Shown: positions 9,809 to 21,241 of the stretch, piece after piece
Layout: each line of letters begins with the position of its first letter
How positions within the stretch are numbered: position 1 is the stretch's first letter
NCBI RefSeq assembly: GCF_947179165.1
Contig: NC_077238.1
Span: forward strand, 77,033,757 to 77,097,756
Direction: 5' to 3'
Source of the DNA: Solanum dulcamara
Lineage: Eukaryota > Streptophyta > Magnoliopsida > Solanales > Solanaceae
Length of the DNA: 64,000 nt
The notes under the pieces: generated by a model
Told to the model about the DNA's origin: nothing
Seen by the model: the letters and a program-made list of their open reading frames with translations, nothing else
The model's database searches: none
Made by a program: the position numbers and the translations under genes

Positions 9809-11209
9809 TTATTTGAAAGGCCAGTAAACTTGTAAATCCGAAACAATTCCAGCAAAAGAACCAACAGCTGCAGCAATTGAGATAACAAGGCAAGCTCCAC
9901 TAAGTAGTTGAAGGCAAATCCACCTTCCACTCCATTTGGGGATATTCTTTTGCACAATGTACATTTTTACTGGGAAGTAGACTGTAAGTGGCCAAAATCC
10001 AAAGGCTCCAAGAATGCCAACGACGTCCTTAAAGAATGACATCAGCATAGATATGACTGTGGTGAAGATCACGAAAATGGTCCTCCAAATCAGACGGAAA
10101 AAGTTGAGCTTGAAGGGCTTACAGCCGAGGATTGGGGTATCAATCTCTTTCGTGATGATTTTGCTGTCTGGGTACCATTCAGCTGCTTTTTTTTCAACAA
10201 AGGCGAAAAGGGGTTGGCAGAAAACTTGGTAATCACCCACTAGGTGGACAACGATGGCCACGTTGGCTATGTCCAGCAGCCAATATGGGTTGTAGAATCC
10301 AAATCCAGTGAGTAGGTTTCCAGGAGATTGGTCTCCAAATGCTGCATAGCCAAAGCAGCCACAAAGCATGTAGAAAACAGTTGTTACTGCCACACTTATT
10401 AGTGATGCCTTCTTCATCGTCTTTGCTTCTGCTGGTGGTGATTTGAGTGTATCCTGAATCTCAATAAGGACCCGGGAGTAAGAATAAGCAAAAGCTATAG
10501 CTCCAAGAGCTTGAAAGCTTTTCCATATCTTGTGGATTTCAGTTCCAGTGCTAACCCCAGTTAGACTTCCTTGTATTTTTCCTGTTTCAGCAACTTTAGC
10601 AACTCCTAAACCAAGACCAATGGTAGAGTAAGTGAAGGACATAACAGCAGCGGCAATAGAAAGCCACGAAATCTGATCAAAATCTGGGATTTGTGACAAG
10701 ATAATTTCCACGACTCCAAACATGATCATGTAGGGTGTGCTTGAAACATAGCAAGCAGCATGATGACCGTGGTTATGGAAACAATTAGACCTTTTGACAG
10801 CAACCATGCTAATAGAAGATGCAATGGTGTAGCCAATTGCAACTCCAACAAGATTAACATATTGAATAACCCCACAAATCTTAACGTGAACCCCACCAAA
10901 ATTGGCTCGGACAACATCCATATAAGTATAGTTTCTTGTTCCAGTAAGTTGGTCTCCTGTACGGTAACAATCGGAGAGTAAAGAAGAAGTGTAGTAAGTA
11001 ACAAAGGAGAAGAGAAGCAATACAGTTGGACCAGCAATCCATCCAAGTTGAGCAGTGGCCCAAGCCAATGATAGAACTCCAGAACCAATCACAGCTGTAA
11101 TTATGTGAGCACTTGCCGTCCAAACAGTCCCTCTTCTTTTCAAACGACCATCATCATCAAAACATTTCGATTCACCTTCATACACATTCACTGAAACATG
11201 ATCTGCCAT
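9809..11209 (-). CDS. Amino acid permease (AAP-type), intronless
   Basis: Encodes a 466-residue plasma-membrane proton/amino acid symporter of the AAP branch of the AAAP family (Aa_trans). The protein opens with the family signature KRRGTVWTASAHIITAVIGS and has about eleven hydrophobic segments, the AYSYS...LIEIQDTLKSPP segment, and the LGAFGFWPLTVYFP segment near the C-terminus. Length is normal for AAPs. The frame opens at 11227 (MCLLKK), but the ATG at 11209 (MADHVSVN) aligns better with the family N-terminus. AAP genes normally have several introns and this copy has none, which suggests a retrocopy. Two positions in the conserved block look unusual (LGAIAF where families usually have D, and SYSRVLIEI with an R in a hydrophobic stretch). 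No stop or frameshift, so it may be functional. Confidence 0.88.
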   Translation of the reverse strand: MADHVSVNVYEGESKCFDDDGRLKRRGTVWTASAHIITAVIGSGVLSLAWATAQLGWIAGPTVLLLFSFVTYYTSSLLSDCYRTGDQLTGTRNYTYMDVVRANFGGVHVKICGVIQYVNLVGVAIGYTIASSISMVAVKRSNCFHNHGHHAACYVSSTPYMIMFGVVEIILSQIPDFDQISWLSIAAAVMSFTYSTIGLGLGVAKVAETGKIQGSLTGVSTGTEIHKIWKSFQALGAIAFAYSYSRVLIEIQDTLKSPPAEAKTMKKASLISVAVTTVFYMLCGCFGYAAFGDQSPGNLLTGFGFYNPYWLLDIANVAIVVHLVGDYQVFCQPLFAFVEKKAAEWYPDSKIITKEIDTPILGCKPFKLNFFRLIWRTIFVIFTTVISMLMSFFKDVVGILGAFGFWPLTVYFPVKMYIVQKNIPKWSGRWICLQLLSGACLVISIAAAVGSFAGIVSDLQVYWPFK

Positions 11210-11306
11210 CTTTTTCAACAAACACAAACTTAGTTCATTAGAATGCTCTTGAGGTTTATTTTAGTAGAAAACTTTAGTAGAATGCTCTTGAATTCCCAGT
11301 TACAAT

Positions 11307-11316
11307 GCTTATATAG
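11307..11316 (-). promoter_or_regulatory. TATA-like element of the permease gene
   Basis: On the minus strand CTATATAAGC lies about 100 bp upstream of the preferred ATG (11209), a normal distance for a plant core promoter. It is the only good TATA in the first 200 bp. If the gene is a retrocopy, this promoter was acquired at the landing site. Confidence 0.45.
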
Positions 11317-11334
11317 AGAGATACCAAGTAGTCC

Positions 11335-12120
11335 CAAGCCTATAAACTTATAAACCAAATCAAACCAATCTAATGTCGATTTTTTGGATTTCGGTTTTAG
11401 TCGGTTCTTTCGATTTTCTCGACCTTTTCAAAAAAAAATTACAATTATACCATGATTGAAAAATAGATCAAACTGAAGAAGTTGTTCCATTGATCGTGTG
11501 ATTTAATGTCGCGCACTGGAAAAAGACTGACGCGACGGGAAATTGGCCACCGACGTTCTGAACCCAGCCCACGTACCGCTTTAATGGGCGAACAGAGTTC
11601 TGCAGAAACGGGCTTAGAAAGGATTGCCTCGACAAGATATTCCCTTCGCGATGGACCTTCAGCCGGTATCATTTCGCTTCGCATTTGAAGTTCTCAATTG
11701 GAGGTTGTTCACTTGCTCGTGTGATTATATTGTTTAATGATATCTCAAAGACACTTAAATAAATAAAATCGAAAAAATAAGATGTACACTGTCATCTTCA
11801 AGACATTGTCTTAGAAAAACATATTAAAAACTCACGAAAAGATACAACACATGTCAATTTTTTTAATCATATTACAAGCTCAAATATGAAATGATATATG
11901 TAAATATTGAAAGTTATTAACTACTTTAAAAGATACTTAAAAAGCATATTATAATAAATAATTTTTTGTATATAAAAAAATAAAATTATATATGTATTAT
12001 GTCGGTTTGGTTTGAATTTGGTTTGACTTTTTCTCTATTAATACCAAATCAAATTAATAATGATCGATTTATTTTTTTAATGCCAAATCATAAGTCGATT
12101 TTTTTATAGGTTTCCTAAAT
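11335..12120. repeat. Possible degenerate repeat with CGGTTTGGTTTGA-like ends
   Basis: The two edges (about 11340-11430 and 11998-12110) carry related, partly inverted strings built on AAACCAAATCAAACC / GTCGGTTTGGTTTGA, a composition common in Solanaceae dispersed repeats. Between them lies a GC-richer insert (about 11490-11700) that holds the rRNA fragment, then AT-rich filler. No TSD found. Confidence 0.3.
11551..11595 (-). pseudogene. Organelle-type 23S/26S rRNA fragment
   Basis: The + strand reads as the antisense of a highly conserved part of the large-subunit rRNA peptidyl-transferase domain (CGACGTTCTGAACCCAGC, then ACGTACCGCTTTAATGGGCG, then AACAG), so the rRNA sense is the minus strand. 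It ends abruptly at 11595, where rRNA similarity stops. The sequence is recognised from bacterial and organellar 23S rRNA in general. The flanks (11500-11690) are GC-richer than the neighbourhood and may be other organellar DNA, but I do not recognise them. Likely a nuclear insertion of mitochondrial or plastid DNA (NUMT/NUPT), non-functional. Confidence 0.7.
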
Positions 12121-15100
12121 ATATAATGGAAACATTTAAGAGAAACTTTTCACACTTCTCAGAGATTTTACAAATATCCAACTAGGTTTTTATTTTCTTT
12201 TTCTCAAATACACGCCTATAGTTTTCAAGCACGTGGCACTCTTTTTAAAGAAAAATATAAGCAATACGAGTGTATTGATACCCACATTAGCATATAAAGT
12301 CTCCGGTCAAAACGTCAACCTTGAGTCTCCGAGGTTAAAATTGAAAATATTAAGTTGATTTAATTCACTTTATTTTTAAAGATTAGGTTGACTCTGGAAA
12401 GCGAAAAATGCACATAAATTTGTGACATTTTTTTTAAAAGAAAAACAGGTGCACCACTAGAAAAAAGTAAATTTTCCAACAATATCTGTCCAAATTTTTT
12501 TCATCGAAACATTTTTAAAAAACTTTTCGCTAGAAATCCTTTAACAATGAGGTAATTTGTGTCGGGATGTTCATCGAAAATTGACTTTTAGCAATAGTGA
12601 TAGTCTAAATCAAGTCATATGTCATTTGTATTACTATAAATCATCTGATTAATAATAAAAAATAAAATTTTAAAATTAAATTATTTCTACATATAAAGAA
12701 GCAACATTCTTTTTTGGGACAAAAAAGAGAAGTGCATCACTTAAATTCAGAAAATAATAGTTAAAGAAAGATATATTCTTAGAGTAAGTTACATTTGGTT
12801 CTTCAAGCTATAAATAACTCGATTGTTCATCCACCAATTCCACAGTCATTTCTACTCCACTAGAAATTGTTTTTTTTTTGTCGCAAGAAAAAAATTCAAT
12901 GTTCTATTTCAATTGTTCTAAAGTGCTTTTTATTTCTTTCTAAATGATGATTTTTTGTTTGTGTAAAATCATACATTAACAAGTACATTTTAATTGTATT
13001 TTCATCCTACATTTCTTCAAGTGTATTTTCACTGTACTATAACAAATGGCTTACATGAATGATCGTCATTTTAGCTACTATTCGTCAAGCTATTTCCTCA
13101 ACATTCTTGGGGACACATAGAAGTTACAATAAATTTTCACGAATTCATCTATCAAGCTTTATACAAATTGGATGAATTTCGTATGTACACTTACAAATAA
13201 AAAGGTGTCAAATCTCTGTAGTCATGACTGAACTTCTTGCCCCTTTACACAAAGGAGAAAAAACATGTCGCCGCGATCCTAAAAAATATAGCTATTTATC
13301 AATTTTTTATCCAGAATATAAAATTCACATCGTGCCTAAAAGGTGATAATTGTGAATTGTGCCACAGAGTTTTCGAGTATTAGATAACATCCAGTGAAAA
13401 ACAAGATTCATTTGTGCAATTCTGACACATCATGTGACAAACACATATTTTCTTCACTCATACACTAAAAGAGATCGTCCTGAGATAAAGTACAATTAAT
13501 GTTATGTACACCAGTATCCTTTGCACACTCAATCTTATCCTGACATTTTAATTAAAAATCAACCAAATAGGAATTGAACGGCCATTCCTTGAAATCATTA
13601 GCTGCCACCACCACCACATGATTAATATTATAGTTCTACTGCTTCTGAATTTGAAAATTTGTCGACTCCTCAACAAATTCCTCAAAATTATATTCCTCAT
13701 CTTCCTTATTCTTCTCAGTGTCAACCAAGTATTGATCAGACGGTTCAAAACGAGAGTGCTTTTTTTTCCTGCCTTTTTTGGCTAGCCATGCAAGATTAGT
13801 TGAGGAGCTGAAGAATTTTGAAATTTAGAGTACTTTTCATGGAAAGGTGAATAAAATGCTTGATGAAAAGGGGAAAAGGCATTTGGAGTTTGAGTTGGAA
13901 GATCAAGAATTTCGAAACATCAATTAGGTTTCTAACTTGTTGGTGGGTGATCTTGGGTTACAAGTTTGTAATATTTTTATATATGATGTATGATAGTAAT
14001 TGATAATTAATTAATTCGATGTCATTTTTAAGAGGACAGTTATGTTAACAACTTGTAACTCTTTTTGGATATCAATGTATGTATGTATTCAATGAAAGCT
14101 GTACTAGAATTATGGTTTTCTCTCATGTACATTCTTCCTCCTTGCCTTTAAAAAAATTTGTTATGTGTTAGGATTCATAGAGTTTTGATGAATGAAAGAC
14201 AAAAGATGAAACATGCAATCAGCATGTTCCAAAGGAACAATGAAATGGATGACTATATGTTTAGGTCTAGCGTATGAAATTAATAAAGATAGAAGTTCAG
14301 ATATCCAGGAATGGATAACTCTGATTCAAGGTGAAACTAAGTAAGTCAAAGCTGAGGAGTTTGAGTCCAACAACAATACTGATAAAGAAAGAATGATGAA
14401 AGGAGGAGTTCAACTCAAAGTAGACCTCAAAAGCAACAGAGGTTGTTTTGATAGAAGAGTTTGTTTTCAACAAGGAGTTTGGGTGAAATGAAATTCTGCA
14501 CAGTAGTGTTTAAATAGAAGTGAAGAGTCTCTGAAAACTTACGCACTCAAATAGCAAAAAGGCAATTGGCATATTGACTTTACTGAGGTGCTGCTGAACC
14601 TTGAAGTAACTCATTGAACAACCCGGTCCTACGACAGAGTTTATATTCTAGGAAGCTTTTCTTTGTGTTTGTAATTTGATATATTGTTAGTTCACTGAAG
14701 TTATAACTGAAATAGAAATATAGTCTTTAAGTTGTGGGAAACTCGAAGACTTTTTTGGGAACACATATTTGGAGAGGTTTGTGCTAGTATAGGGTTTAAC
14801 TTGTTATTCCTTAGGTTTCGTAGTTTGTGTAATCTCTTAATTTTGTGGTAAGGCTTGTTTTCATTTAGTGAAGTTGGGAGTAAATTCCTATTGTGGAACA
14901 GGTCGTGTTTTTTTACACCTTTTGAGTCGGGTGTTTCTCCTTAACTATTGTGTTCTTACTTTACTGTCTTTACCTCTTTAGTTGAAACACGTTAGACAAC
15001 TTGGTTCATTAAGGCAAACGTAAAGATAAGCTACTGAGATTCTAAATCATGTAGAATATCATTATAAATAGAATAAACAAAAGTAGTTATATATTTTTAT

Positions 15101-15283
15101 TGATACAACGGATAAAGCTCATCTTTAATTTAATTTTGTGACTTTACCATACGAGGTAAAGTTCAGCAACCGTGCGTGAAATTAAAGCTCCGAAACTATA
15201 GGCAACATATAGACTCAATATACTGATCAAAATCCAAATATAACATGAAAACAAACATTTTTATGAGTTAACTGATACAAGAG
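12121..15283. other. Gene-poor AT-rich region
   Basis: Contains the small CACTA-type MITE at 12455-12599, a stretch at 12650-12760 resembling the right half of the Stowaway MITE at 48.5 kb, and a plus-strand stretch at about 13600-13780 that translates to a P/Q/S-rich peptide (STPQQIPQNYIPHLPY) without a start or family match. The part at 14600-15010 has the texture of an old LTR, but I could not find its partner. No gene can be supported. Confidence 0.5.
12455..12599. mobile_element. Small CACTA-type MITE
   Basis: Left end CACTAGAAAAAAGTAAATTT and right end, in reverse complement, CACTATTGCTAAAAGTCAAT form imperfect terminal inverted repeats starting with CACTA. Length 145 bp, non-coding. 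The expected 3-bp TSD is not visible. Confidence 0.5.
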
Positions 15284-16461
15284 CTATACAAATGATTCAA
15301 ACACAAACAAAGACTCAATATACTCAAAAGCACCAGCTGTACTAGGGAAATAGACTTGTTCATCTGCACCTTCATAATCACAGAATTTTTCAAAAGTCTT
15401 GTTTATAAGATTGTACCTCATGGCCTTATCATCATTAGGAATTGCTAGAACCAAAAATGCATCCTCTTCTCGTCTACCTCGAACCATAAATAATATCGTG
15501 AAATTATAATTATACAACTCGTCAGGATGTCCAAGATCAACCTTGTACTTAACAAACCATTCAGAATAGTCCCTATTCATCTCGTATACATCAAATCGGA
15601 ATGTGTAAGAAAAAAAATTATAAGGTGCAAATGGTCACAAGATTCACCAAAATATGTTATGGTTGTTCCTTGATAATCTGGCAAAGGTGGCATTGGCATT
15701 ACCCCTAAGCTCTCAAGATCAAGATTGTAACATAAAGAAGTAAAGTTTTCAACAGTGCTTATCCAGTGAATTGATCCACTCCAATAAACCCCATTGGAGA
15801 AATTATCAGCAATGTATGGATTACCTGAAAATATCCATGGACCTGTTTCAAGTTAATTTCACGTGTGATCATTAAACTTTATCCGCTATGACAATAAAAT
15901 AACAGAACTACTTTTTGTCATATTCGCTAAAACTTTATACATTATTATCTCTATTTCATACTAAGATGTATTTTTATATTTTCATTTTATTTCAAATAAG
16001 AGGTGTTTAACATAATTAAGAAGACATCGTTTTTTGTTCTTCTAGTTTTAGCCTTATTTAAATAAAGGGAGTTTTACGTAACCAAGAAACTACTAAAGAA
16101 CTACTTCTTCAAAACACTTAGTTAGTAACAATATGTCATACATTCTAGGAGCAAGTAATTTTTTTAGGGGTTTGCAACAAAAAGGTAGAGTTTATTTACT
16201 TTATTGTGACAAAATATATTTTTGTAACTTTTATAGTTTAGTGACCATTTATGAAATTCACAAACCTGTTTCAGATGAGTAAATTTCAATCTGATAATGC
16301 TGAGGAGACGACACGGAATGACGAACACAAACTACTTTGTAATGAGGAGACTTGGCAGGATCAAAAGCCAAGCTTTTACCATGAATATTGGAATTTTCAG
16401 TTTTTAGAAGTGATTTTGAAAGTGTTGTGTAATGTTTCGTAGTAGGGTTGCAAACATTGCT
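15284..16461 (-). pseudogene. 5'-truncated F-box gene interrupted by a MITE
   Basis: Codes the C-terminal, F-box-associated part of a plant F-box protein (the group with VCNPTTK...YTTL, SPHYKVV, QIEIYSSETG and HLHLI signatures), which would be the substrate-binding part of an SCF ubiquitin ligase. The N-terminal F-box is missing: the frame begins NVCNPTTK next to the end of the copia LTR at 16462, so the retrotransposon cut the gene. The coding sequence runs 16461 to 16266, is interrupted by 15843-16265, and continues in frame from 15842 (GPWIFSGN) to about 15610. There an A/T homopolymer (about 15609-15617) causes a one-base frameshift, after which it continues (FSYTFRFDVYEMNRDYSEW) to the stop at 15284. 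An unspliced read stops within the insert. The paralog at 36.5 kb has no interruption at the matching site. Confidence 0.8.
15851..16263. mobile_element. Mutator-like MITE that acts as a potential intron
   Basis: A 413-bp AT-rich insert flanked by a perfect 10-bp direct repeat ACCTGTTTCA (15841-15850 and 16264-16273). Its ends are imperfect inverted repeats: left AATTTCACGTGTGATCATTA, right in reverse complement AATTTCATAAATGGTCACTA, about 70% alike over 28 bases. TIR plus 8-11-bp TSD is typical of MULE MITEs. On the gene strand the TSD is TGAAACAGGT. Cutting each copy at AG|GT gives a GT...AG intron (15843-16265, 423 nt) whose removal deletes the MITE plus one TSD copy and restores SSETG-PWIFSG exactly. 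Confidence 0.75.
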
Positions 16462-16949
16462 TGGGGGAGGAAGCACCACAACTAAAGTTTGATATGATAA
16501 TAAATAATGAAAATAAATTATACATGAGAATTCTACGTGGAACCCTCGAACAGTTAGAAGGGAAAAACCACGAGGTAGAAGGATTTTACTATGATAATAT
16601 TGGAATACACTGCTCTCAAATATAAGGAGAAAACAACAATAAACACTTCTTTCTTATAAAAGGAACAACTACTAAAGAGGACACTCAAGACTACAATATT
16701 TATCTTGGTGTATAACTTTCTTTGTATTCTTACTCTCTCTTTTTCTGAATAAATTAAATGAGGGAACGGAGCCCTCTATTTATAGGAGGATGAAAACGTG
16801 TAAAAAAAATTATGCATTAATTTTCTACGCATTTTTTCTGTCAAAAATCTTTTTGTCAAAAGAGGCAACGCATAATTTCTGTCAACTTTTAAAAGTTGTT
16901 GCATATTTGTTTTTCTTTCTTTTTACTTTTTCCTTTTTGACTTCTTGCA
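16462..16949 (-). repeat. 3' LTR of copia A2 (488 bp)
   Basis: Reverse complement of the family LTR. In element orientation it starts TGCAAGAAGTC after a purine tract (AGTGAGAGAA) and ends CCTCCCCCA against the F-box coding sequence. A TATA-like TATAAATAGAGGG is conserved with the A1 LTR. Confidence 0.85.
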
Positions 16950-17022
16950 TTCTCTCACTTGAAGATTTAATTGAGAATCAATTAAGTATTCATATCATCC
17001 TTTCTACCCAATTACTGCAATA

Positions 17023-18069
17023 TTACGTTTCTGCTAGGCCAACAGAAGATCGACACCATATAAACTTGTTACTGTTGATCGGCTTCATAAATATATCTGC
17101 TAGGTTGTCATTAATGTGAATTTTTTGAATATCCACACTGCCTTCTTCTACCTTTTCACGAACAAAGTGATACTGAACTCATATGTGCTTTGTCCTTGAA
17201 TGAAATGTCAGATTCTTTGCAAGATGCAAAGCACTCTGACTGTCACAAAAAAGAGCAACCTTCTCTTGTTTGTGCCTGAGCTCCTCTAGTAACATCTGCA
17301 TCCAGAGTGCCTCTTTGCTAGCTTATGTAGTTGCAACATATTCTTCTTCCATTGTAGATGTAGCCACGATAGATTGTAGTTTTGAAACCCAGCTTACAGC
17401 TCCTCCAACAAGAGTAAACACATAACTTGTGGTGGACTTGCTTTTATCAAGATCACCTGCATAATCTGAATCAACATAACCTTTAACAGTAAATTCTGAT
17501 CCTCCATAACACATTGCAACATCTGAGGTACCCTTGATATATCTTAGGATACTCTTAACAGTATTCCAATGCTCTCTACCAGGATTAGCCATGTATCGAC
17601 TAACCACTCCCACTATTTGTGCAATGTCAGGTCTTGTACATACCATGACAAATATTAAACTTTCCACTGCTGATGCTTACGATACTCGAGACATCTCCAT
17701 CCTCTCTGCTTCATTGATAGGACTCATTCTTAAGGATAACTTGAAATTAATAGGAAGTGGGGTAGAAATTGACTTACAGTCTTACATCTTAAAGCGTCAC
17801 AAGATTTTCTTCAAGTAGTTCTTTTGAGAAAGCCAAATCTTCCTATTAATTTTGTCTTGGTGAATTTGCATTCCTAAAATCTTGTTTGCTGGTCCCAAGT
17901 ACTTCATTTCAAACTCCCTAGCCAACTGTGCCTTTAAATTTGTGAGACGATCTTTGTTGGGGCCTGCTACCAATATGTCATCAACATACAACAGGAAAAT
18001 AATAAAATCGCCATCACCAAATCTCTTGTAATAAACACAAAGATCTGAACTATGTCTGTTGTATCCAAG
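17023..18069 (-). pseudogene. Copia A2 pol remnant, C-terminal half
   Basis: Minus-strand frame covering the second half of RT (LYVDDILVAGPNKDRL near 17950-17995; CTRPDIAQ) and RNase H (GYVDSDYAGDLDKS, VATSTMEEEYVA) to the stop at 17023. It contains stops and small disruptions near 17320 and 17670-17800. It joins 21242 directly across the nested solo LTR: SLG on the far side continues with YNRHSSDLCVYYKRFG here. Confidence 0.85.
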
Positions 18070-21000
18070 TGTGACACCCCGAAAATTTTTCGCAAAGACT
18101 CGAACATTTCTTCACGTGTGGGTAGACTCGGACCGGAGGACTTTTAATTGTACACATGATTTAGGATTAATTCCTAAGTATTTTAAGTGTGTTAGATGTG
18201 TTTAGGGGTCATAAGGGATCTCTAACACCAAGTCGAGTCCAAAGAACTCCAATCGACTAAGTTTTCGGACGAATTAGTATAAGGGTCAACTTCAAACGAC
18301 CATATATCCTAGGATATAAAGAACTGGGTGGACCACGACCTACCAAATTAAAGGTCTTTGAGTCTTATTTCCAACTCCACCAAGATTGTAATTTTTGGAG
18401 TTCGAAGTCAAAAGTTATGGCCATTTTACTACGGACTAGTACTGCAGAAATATTCAGGCCTGGGCGAAATTCAGGCTTGGCGCTCCAGTGGCGCCCCACG
18501 CAACTATAACGCCAGAAAATAGCCTCAGTAGTTTGGGGCTTGGCGCGACGCGCCACTATTAGATGTGCAGGGTTTTAAGCCTATTTTGGCTTGGCGCTGC
18601 AGTGGCGCGACGCGCCACTATAGCGCCAGCAAGGTTTTTGCTCAATTTTTCAGATTTTTGAAGAGGGGCAACTTGGACTTTTTCCCTAATTATATATACC
18701 TATCCTTGGACGTTTTGAGACCATATTTTCAGTCCCTCTCTCTCTCTAAAAGCCCTAATATTTTCTCTCTTCTTCTTCTTCTTCTTCTTCCCCAAATCCA
18801 TCTCCAACAAAGGGTGCCTTCCAGAGCTTCAAGAATTTAAGCCTTCCATTGAAGACCTAACATCAAGTTCCTTCAAAGTCTTCAAACAAGGTTTGTAAGA
18901 CTAACCTAAAATATGGATTAAGTTCTTCCATATGCCCATAGATGTGTTGTATAGGAGTTGTGGAAGAGTTGAACCCTCTAAGAAGGTTTTCTCGAAAGTT
19001 TTCCTAAACTATAGAATGTTTTTAAGTACTATTAGTTGATTGATGTTTTTAATGACTTGAGTTACTAAATAGTTATCTTTTATATTATTGATTTCAAATG
19101 TACCTTTGTATATAGATTTATAGATGTTGACGATATTCTTGAGTTGAGTCTTGTTGAGAGTATGGATTCATGTTTCATTCACATGAACCCAAGATGAGAT
19201 TTCTTGTCATAAATGTCTTGAGGTTGAGGTGGATGTTTTTGTGTATATATGTATTGATTGGAATGAAAAGAATGAATTGGTTAGTTAAGAATGTCCATTT
19301 GCTTCTATAAAATGAACATAGGACTATAATAAGGATTTCAGAGTGGATGTTTGACAATGATGTGATGATAATGGTTGATGACGATGTGAATGATGATATT
19401 TGACGATGATGTGAATGAAGAGGTTATGTTGATGAGTATGTTGTGTGATGAAGTGGATTGGAGTCTAATATGATTTTGTGGTATATGATGTGCATAATTT
19501 GAGTTGATTGGAGTCTTAGGAATATTTTAAAAATAAATAATCTTTTGAGGAGGAGCCTTTAAATGAGTTGAGTATTTTTACATTAAAGTATCTATTTTGA
19601 GTTTGAGTTGAGGAGTTGAAATTACATTTTTATGTACATAATATTTTCGGCATTCATTGAGTTGAGATTGTATAAATTTTTTAAAGAGAAGAGTTTGATG
19701 ATTTGAGATGAGTCGATTTGAAAGAAGGTCCAATGAGACTTGTCATTATGAGTTAATTGAGTTAAAATGAGAACAGAGTTGATGAGGTGGCAATGTTCCA
19801 CATGAAACTAGCCGTGAGGGCTTGTTTGAGATGATTGGAGGAGTTTTATGAGCATGGAGTCATGGGAGGAGTATCGAGCACCGAGGCGGGTGAGAGTACA
19901 GTCCATACTCGAACCCCAAAAAACTACGCCGCCAACGTAGGTAGGGATGGAACCGTTAAAGTCGGATGCTTCCCATGGGATCAAACCGTTAAAGTCGGAT
20001 GTTTCCCATTTTTATTGTCTTGAAATGATAGGACTTGACTAATCGATGGTATCCATGATTAGGGAGGCGTTCATGCCCTGGCAAGGTATGGATGGACGTG
20101 GCAACGACGTCTGATTATTGTATTATCACTGGCTCATAAGTGATGGTTGTCGGATAAGAGAAACTCTCATTTAGGTCTTGATAGTGCTCTGAGTCAGTTG
20201 AGTTGAGTGAGTTGCTATATGCTTATGAGTTAGTCTTGTCTAAACTATTTCTTGTTAGACTTAGGACACTCGAGTGAGTTGTTACATATTTATTGAGTTG
20301 AGTCCTTTGAGTTGAATTGTAAAACGTTGCATAATTTAATTTGCATATTTACTGAGTTGAGTTCTTTGAGTAGATTGTATATGGTCGGATTAGAATAGAT
20401 GAATTGTGATTGGATTGAATAGAATGGTATGTGACTAGATTGGATTTGATTATTGAGTTGATTGTTGAGTTGAGTGTATATAATCGGATTGTATATGATT
20501 GAAAGGGATCGAATTGTAAATGATTTGGTTGAACTGTATTATACATAATTGGATTGGATTGTATGGTGTATGATTGGTCTCTTTCTAAACTATATCCTTA
20601 CTTTAGATTTACGACACTTTATTTGAGTCCCTCTTACCTTCTTGAGTTGAGATATTTGAACCAGCGTTACTCTTCCTTAAGGTATGTTTCATTCTGCCAT
20701 ATTACATACTCGTACATTCCACGTACTGATGTTCATTTGGACCTGCATCGTTTCATGATGCAGAGACAGTTTTAAGAGATCGTCAATAAGAGCATCATTG
20801 AGGATCTATTCGCACTCAGCGTATTGGTGAGTCCTCCCCTACTTTCGGAGGACATCGCTTATGAAATCTTGCGTCGAGTTAGACTTTTTATTTTGAGTTG
20901 AGGTAGCCATGAACATGTCATTGGCACCAATTAGATAGTAATGATAGAGGCTTCATAGACTAGATAGTGAAGGGTCGATTGAGTATTTCTTTCCTTAAAT

Positions 21001-21236
21001 TATTCTTGTCAAACTATTTTTAATGACAAATATTTTAGTTGAATTATTGGCCCATGGCCTTTATTCTTTGAGTTAGATTGATGTTTTGAGTTGTCCGCTA
21101 AATTATTCTTTATTTTAAAACTTTCCGCTGATTGAAATAACGGACGGATGTGTGATCAGGCTATGTGGTTCGCTTGGGAGCCAGAAATGGTTTCTGAGTG
21201 CCGATTACATCTAGGGTACCCTCCCGGGGCGTGATA
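18070..21236 (+). mobile_element. Solo LTR of a chromovirus-like element (3167 bp)
   Basis: Begins TGTGACACCCCG and ends CTCCCGGGGCGTGATA. Flanked by a perfect TSD ccaag (18065-18069 and 21237-21241). No internal region, primer site or gag-pol, so it is a solo LTR left by recombination. It is homologous to 31644-34856 (opposite orientation) and more distantly to the 2.44-kb LTRs of the chromovirus at 50.7 and 58.2 kb. It contains GC-rich palindromic TGGCGCGACGCGCCA units at about 18480-18630 and degenerate GATTGGATTG-type repeats at about 20350-20580. Short frames inside are not genes. Confidence 0.92.
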
Positions 21237-21241
21237 CCAAG

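Noticed and set aside
10726..11088. Frames overlapping the permease on both strands
   Set aside because: Shadows of the permease gene, leucine-rich from reading hydrophobic codons in another frame.
13548..13780. Possible P/Q/S-rich exon on the plus strand or the 66-codon minus frame
   Set aside because: No start, splice sites or family similarity could be assigned; left as unannotated.
14600..15010. LTR-like texture
   Set aside because: No partner LTR, primer site, TSD or coding remnant found, so not called.
15843..16265. Treating the F-box interruption as an ordinary ancestral intron
   Set aside because: The 10-bp direct repeat and the inverted ends of the insert fit a MITE better, and the paralog lacks it. 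It is reported as a MITE with intron potential instead.
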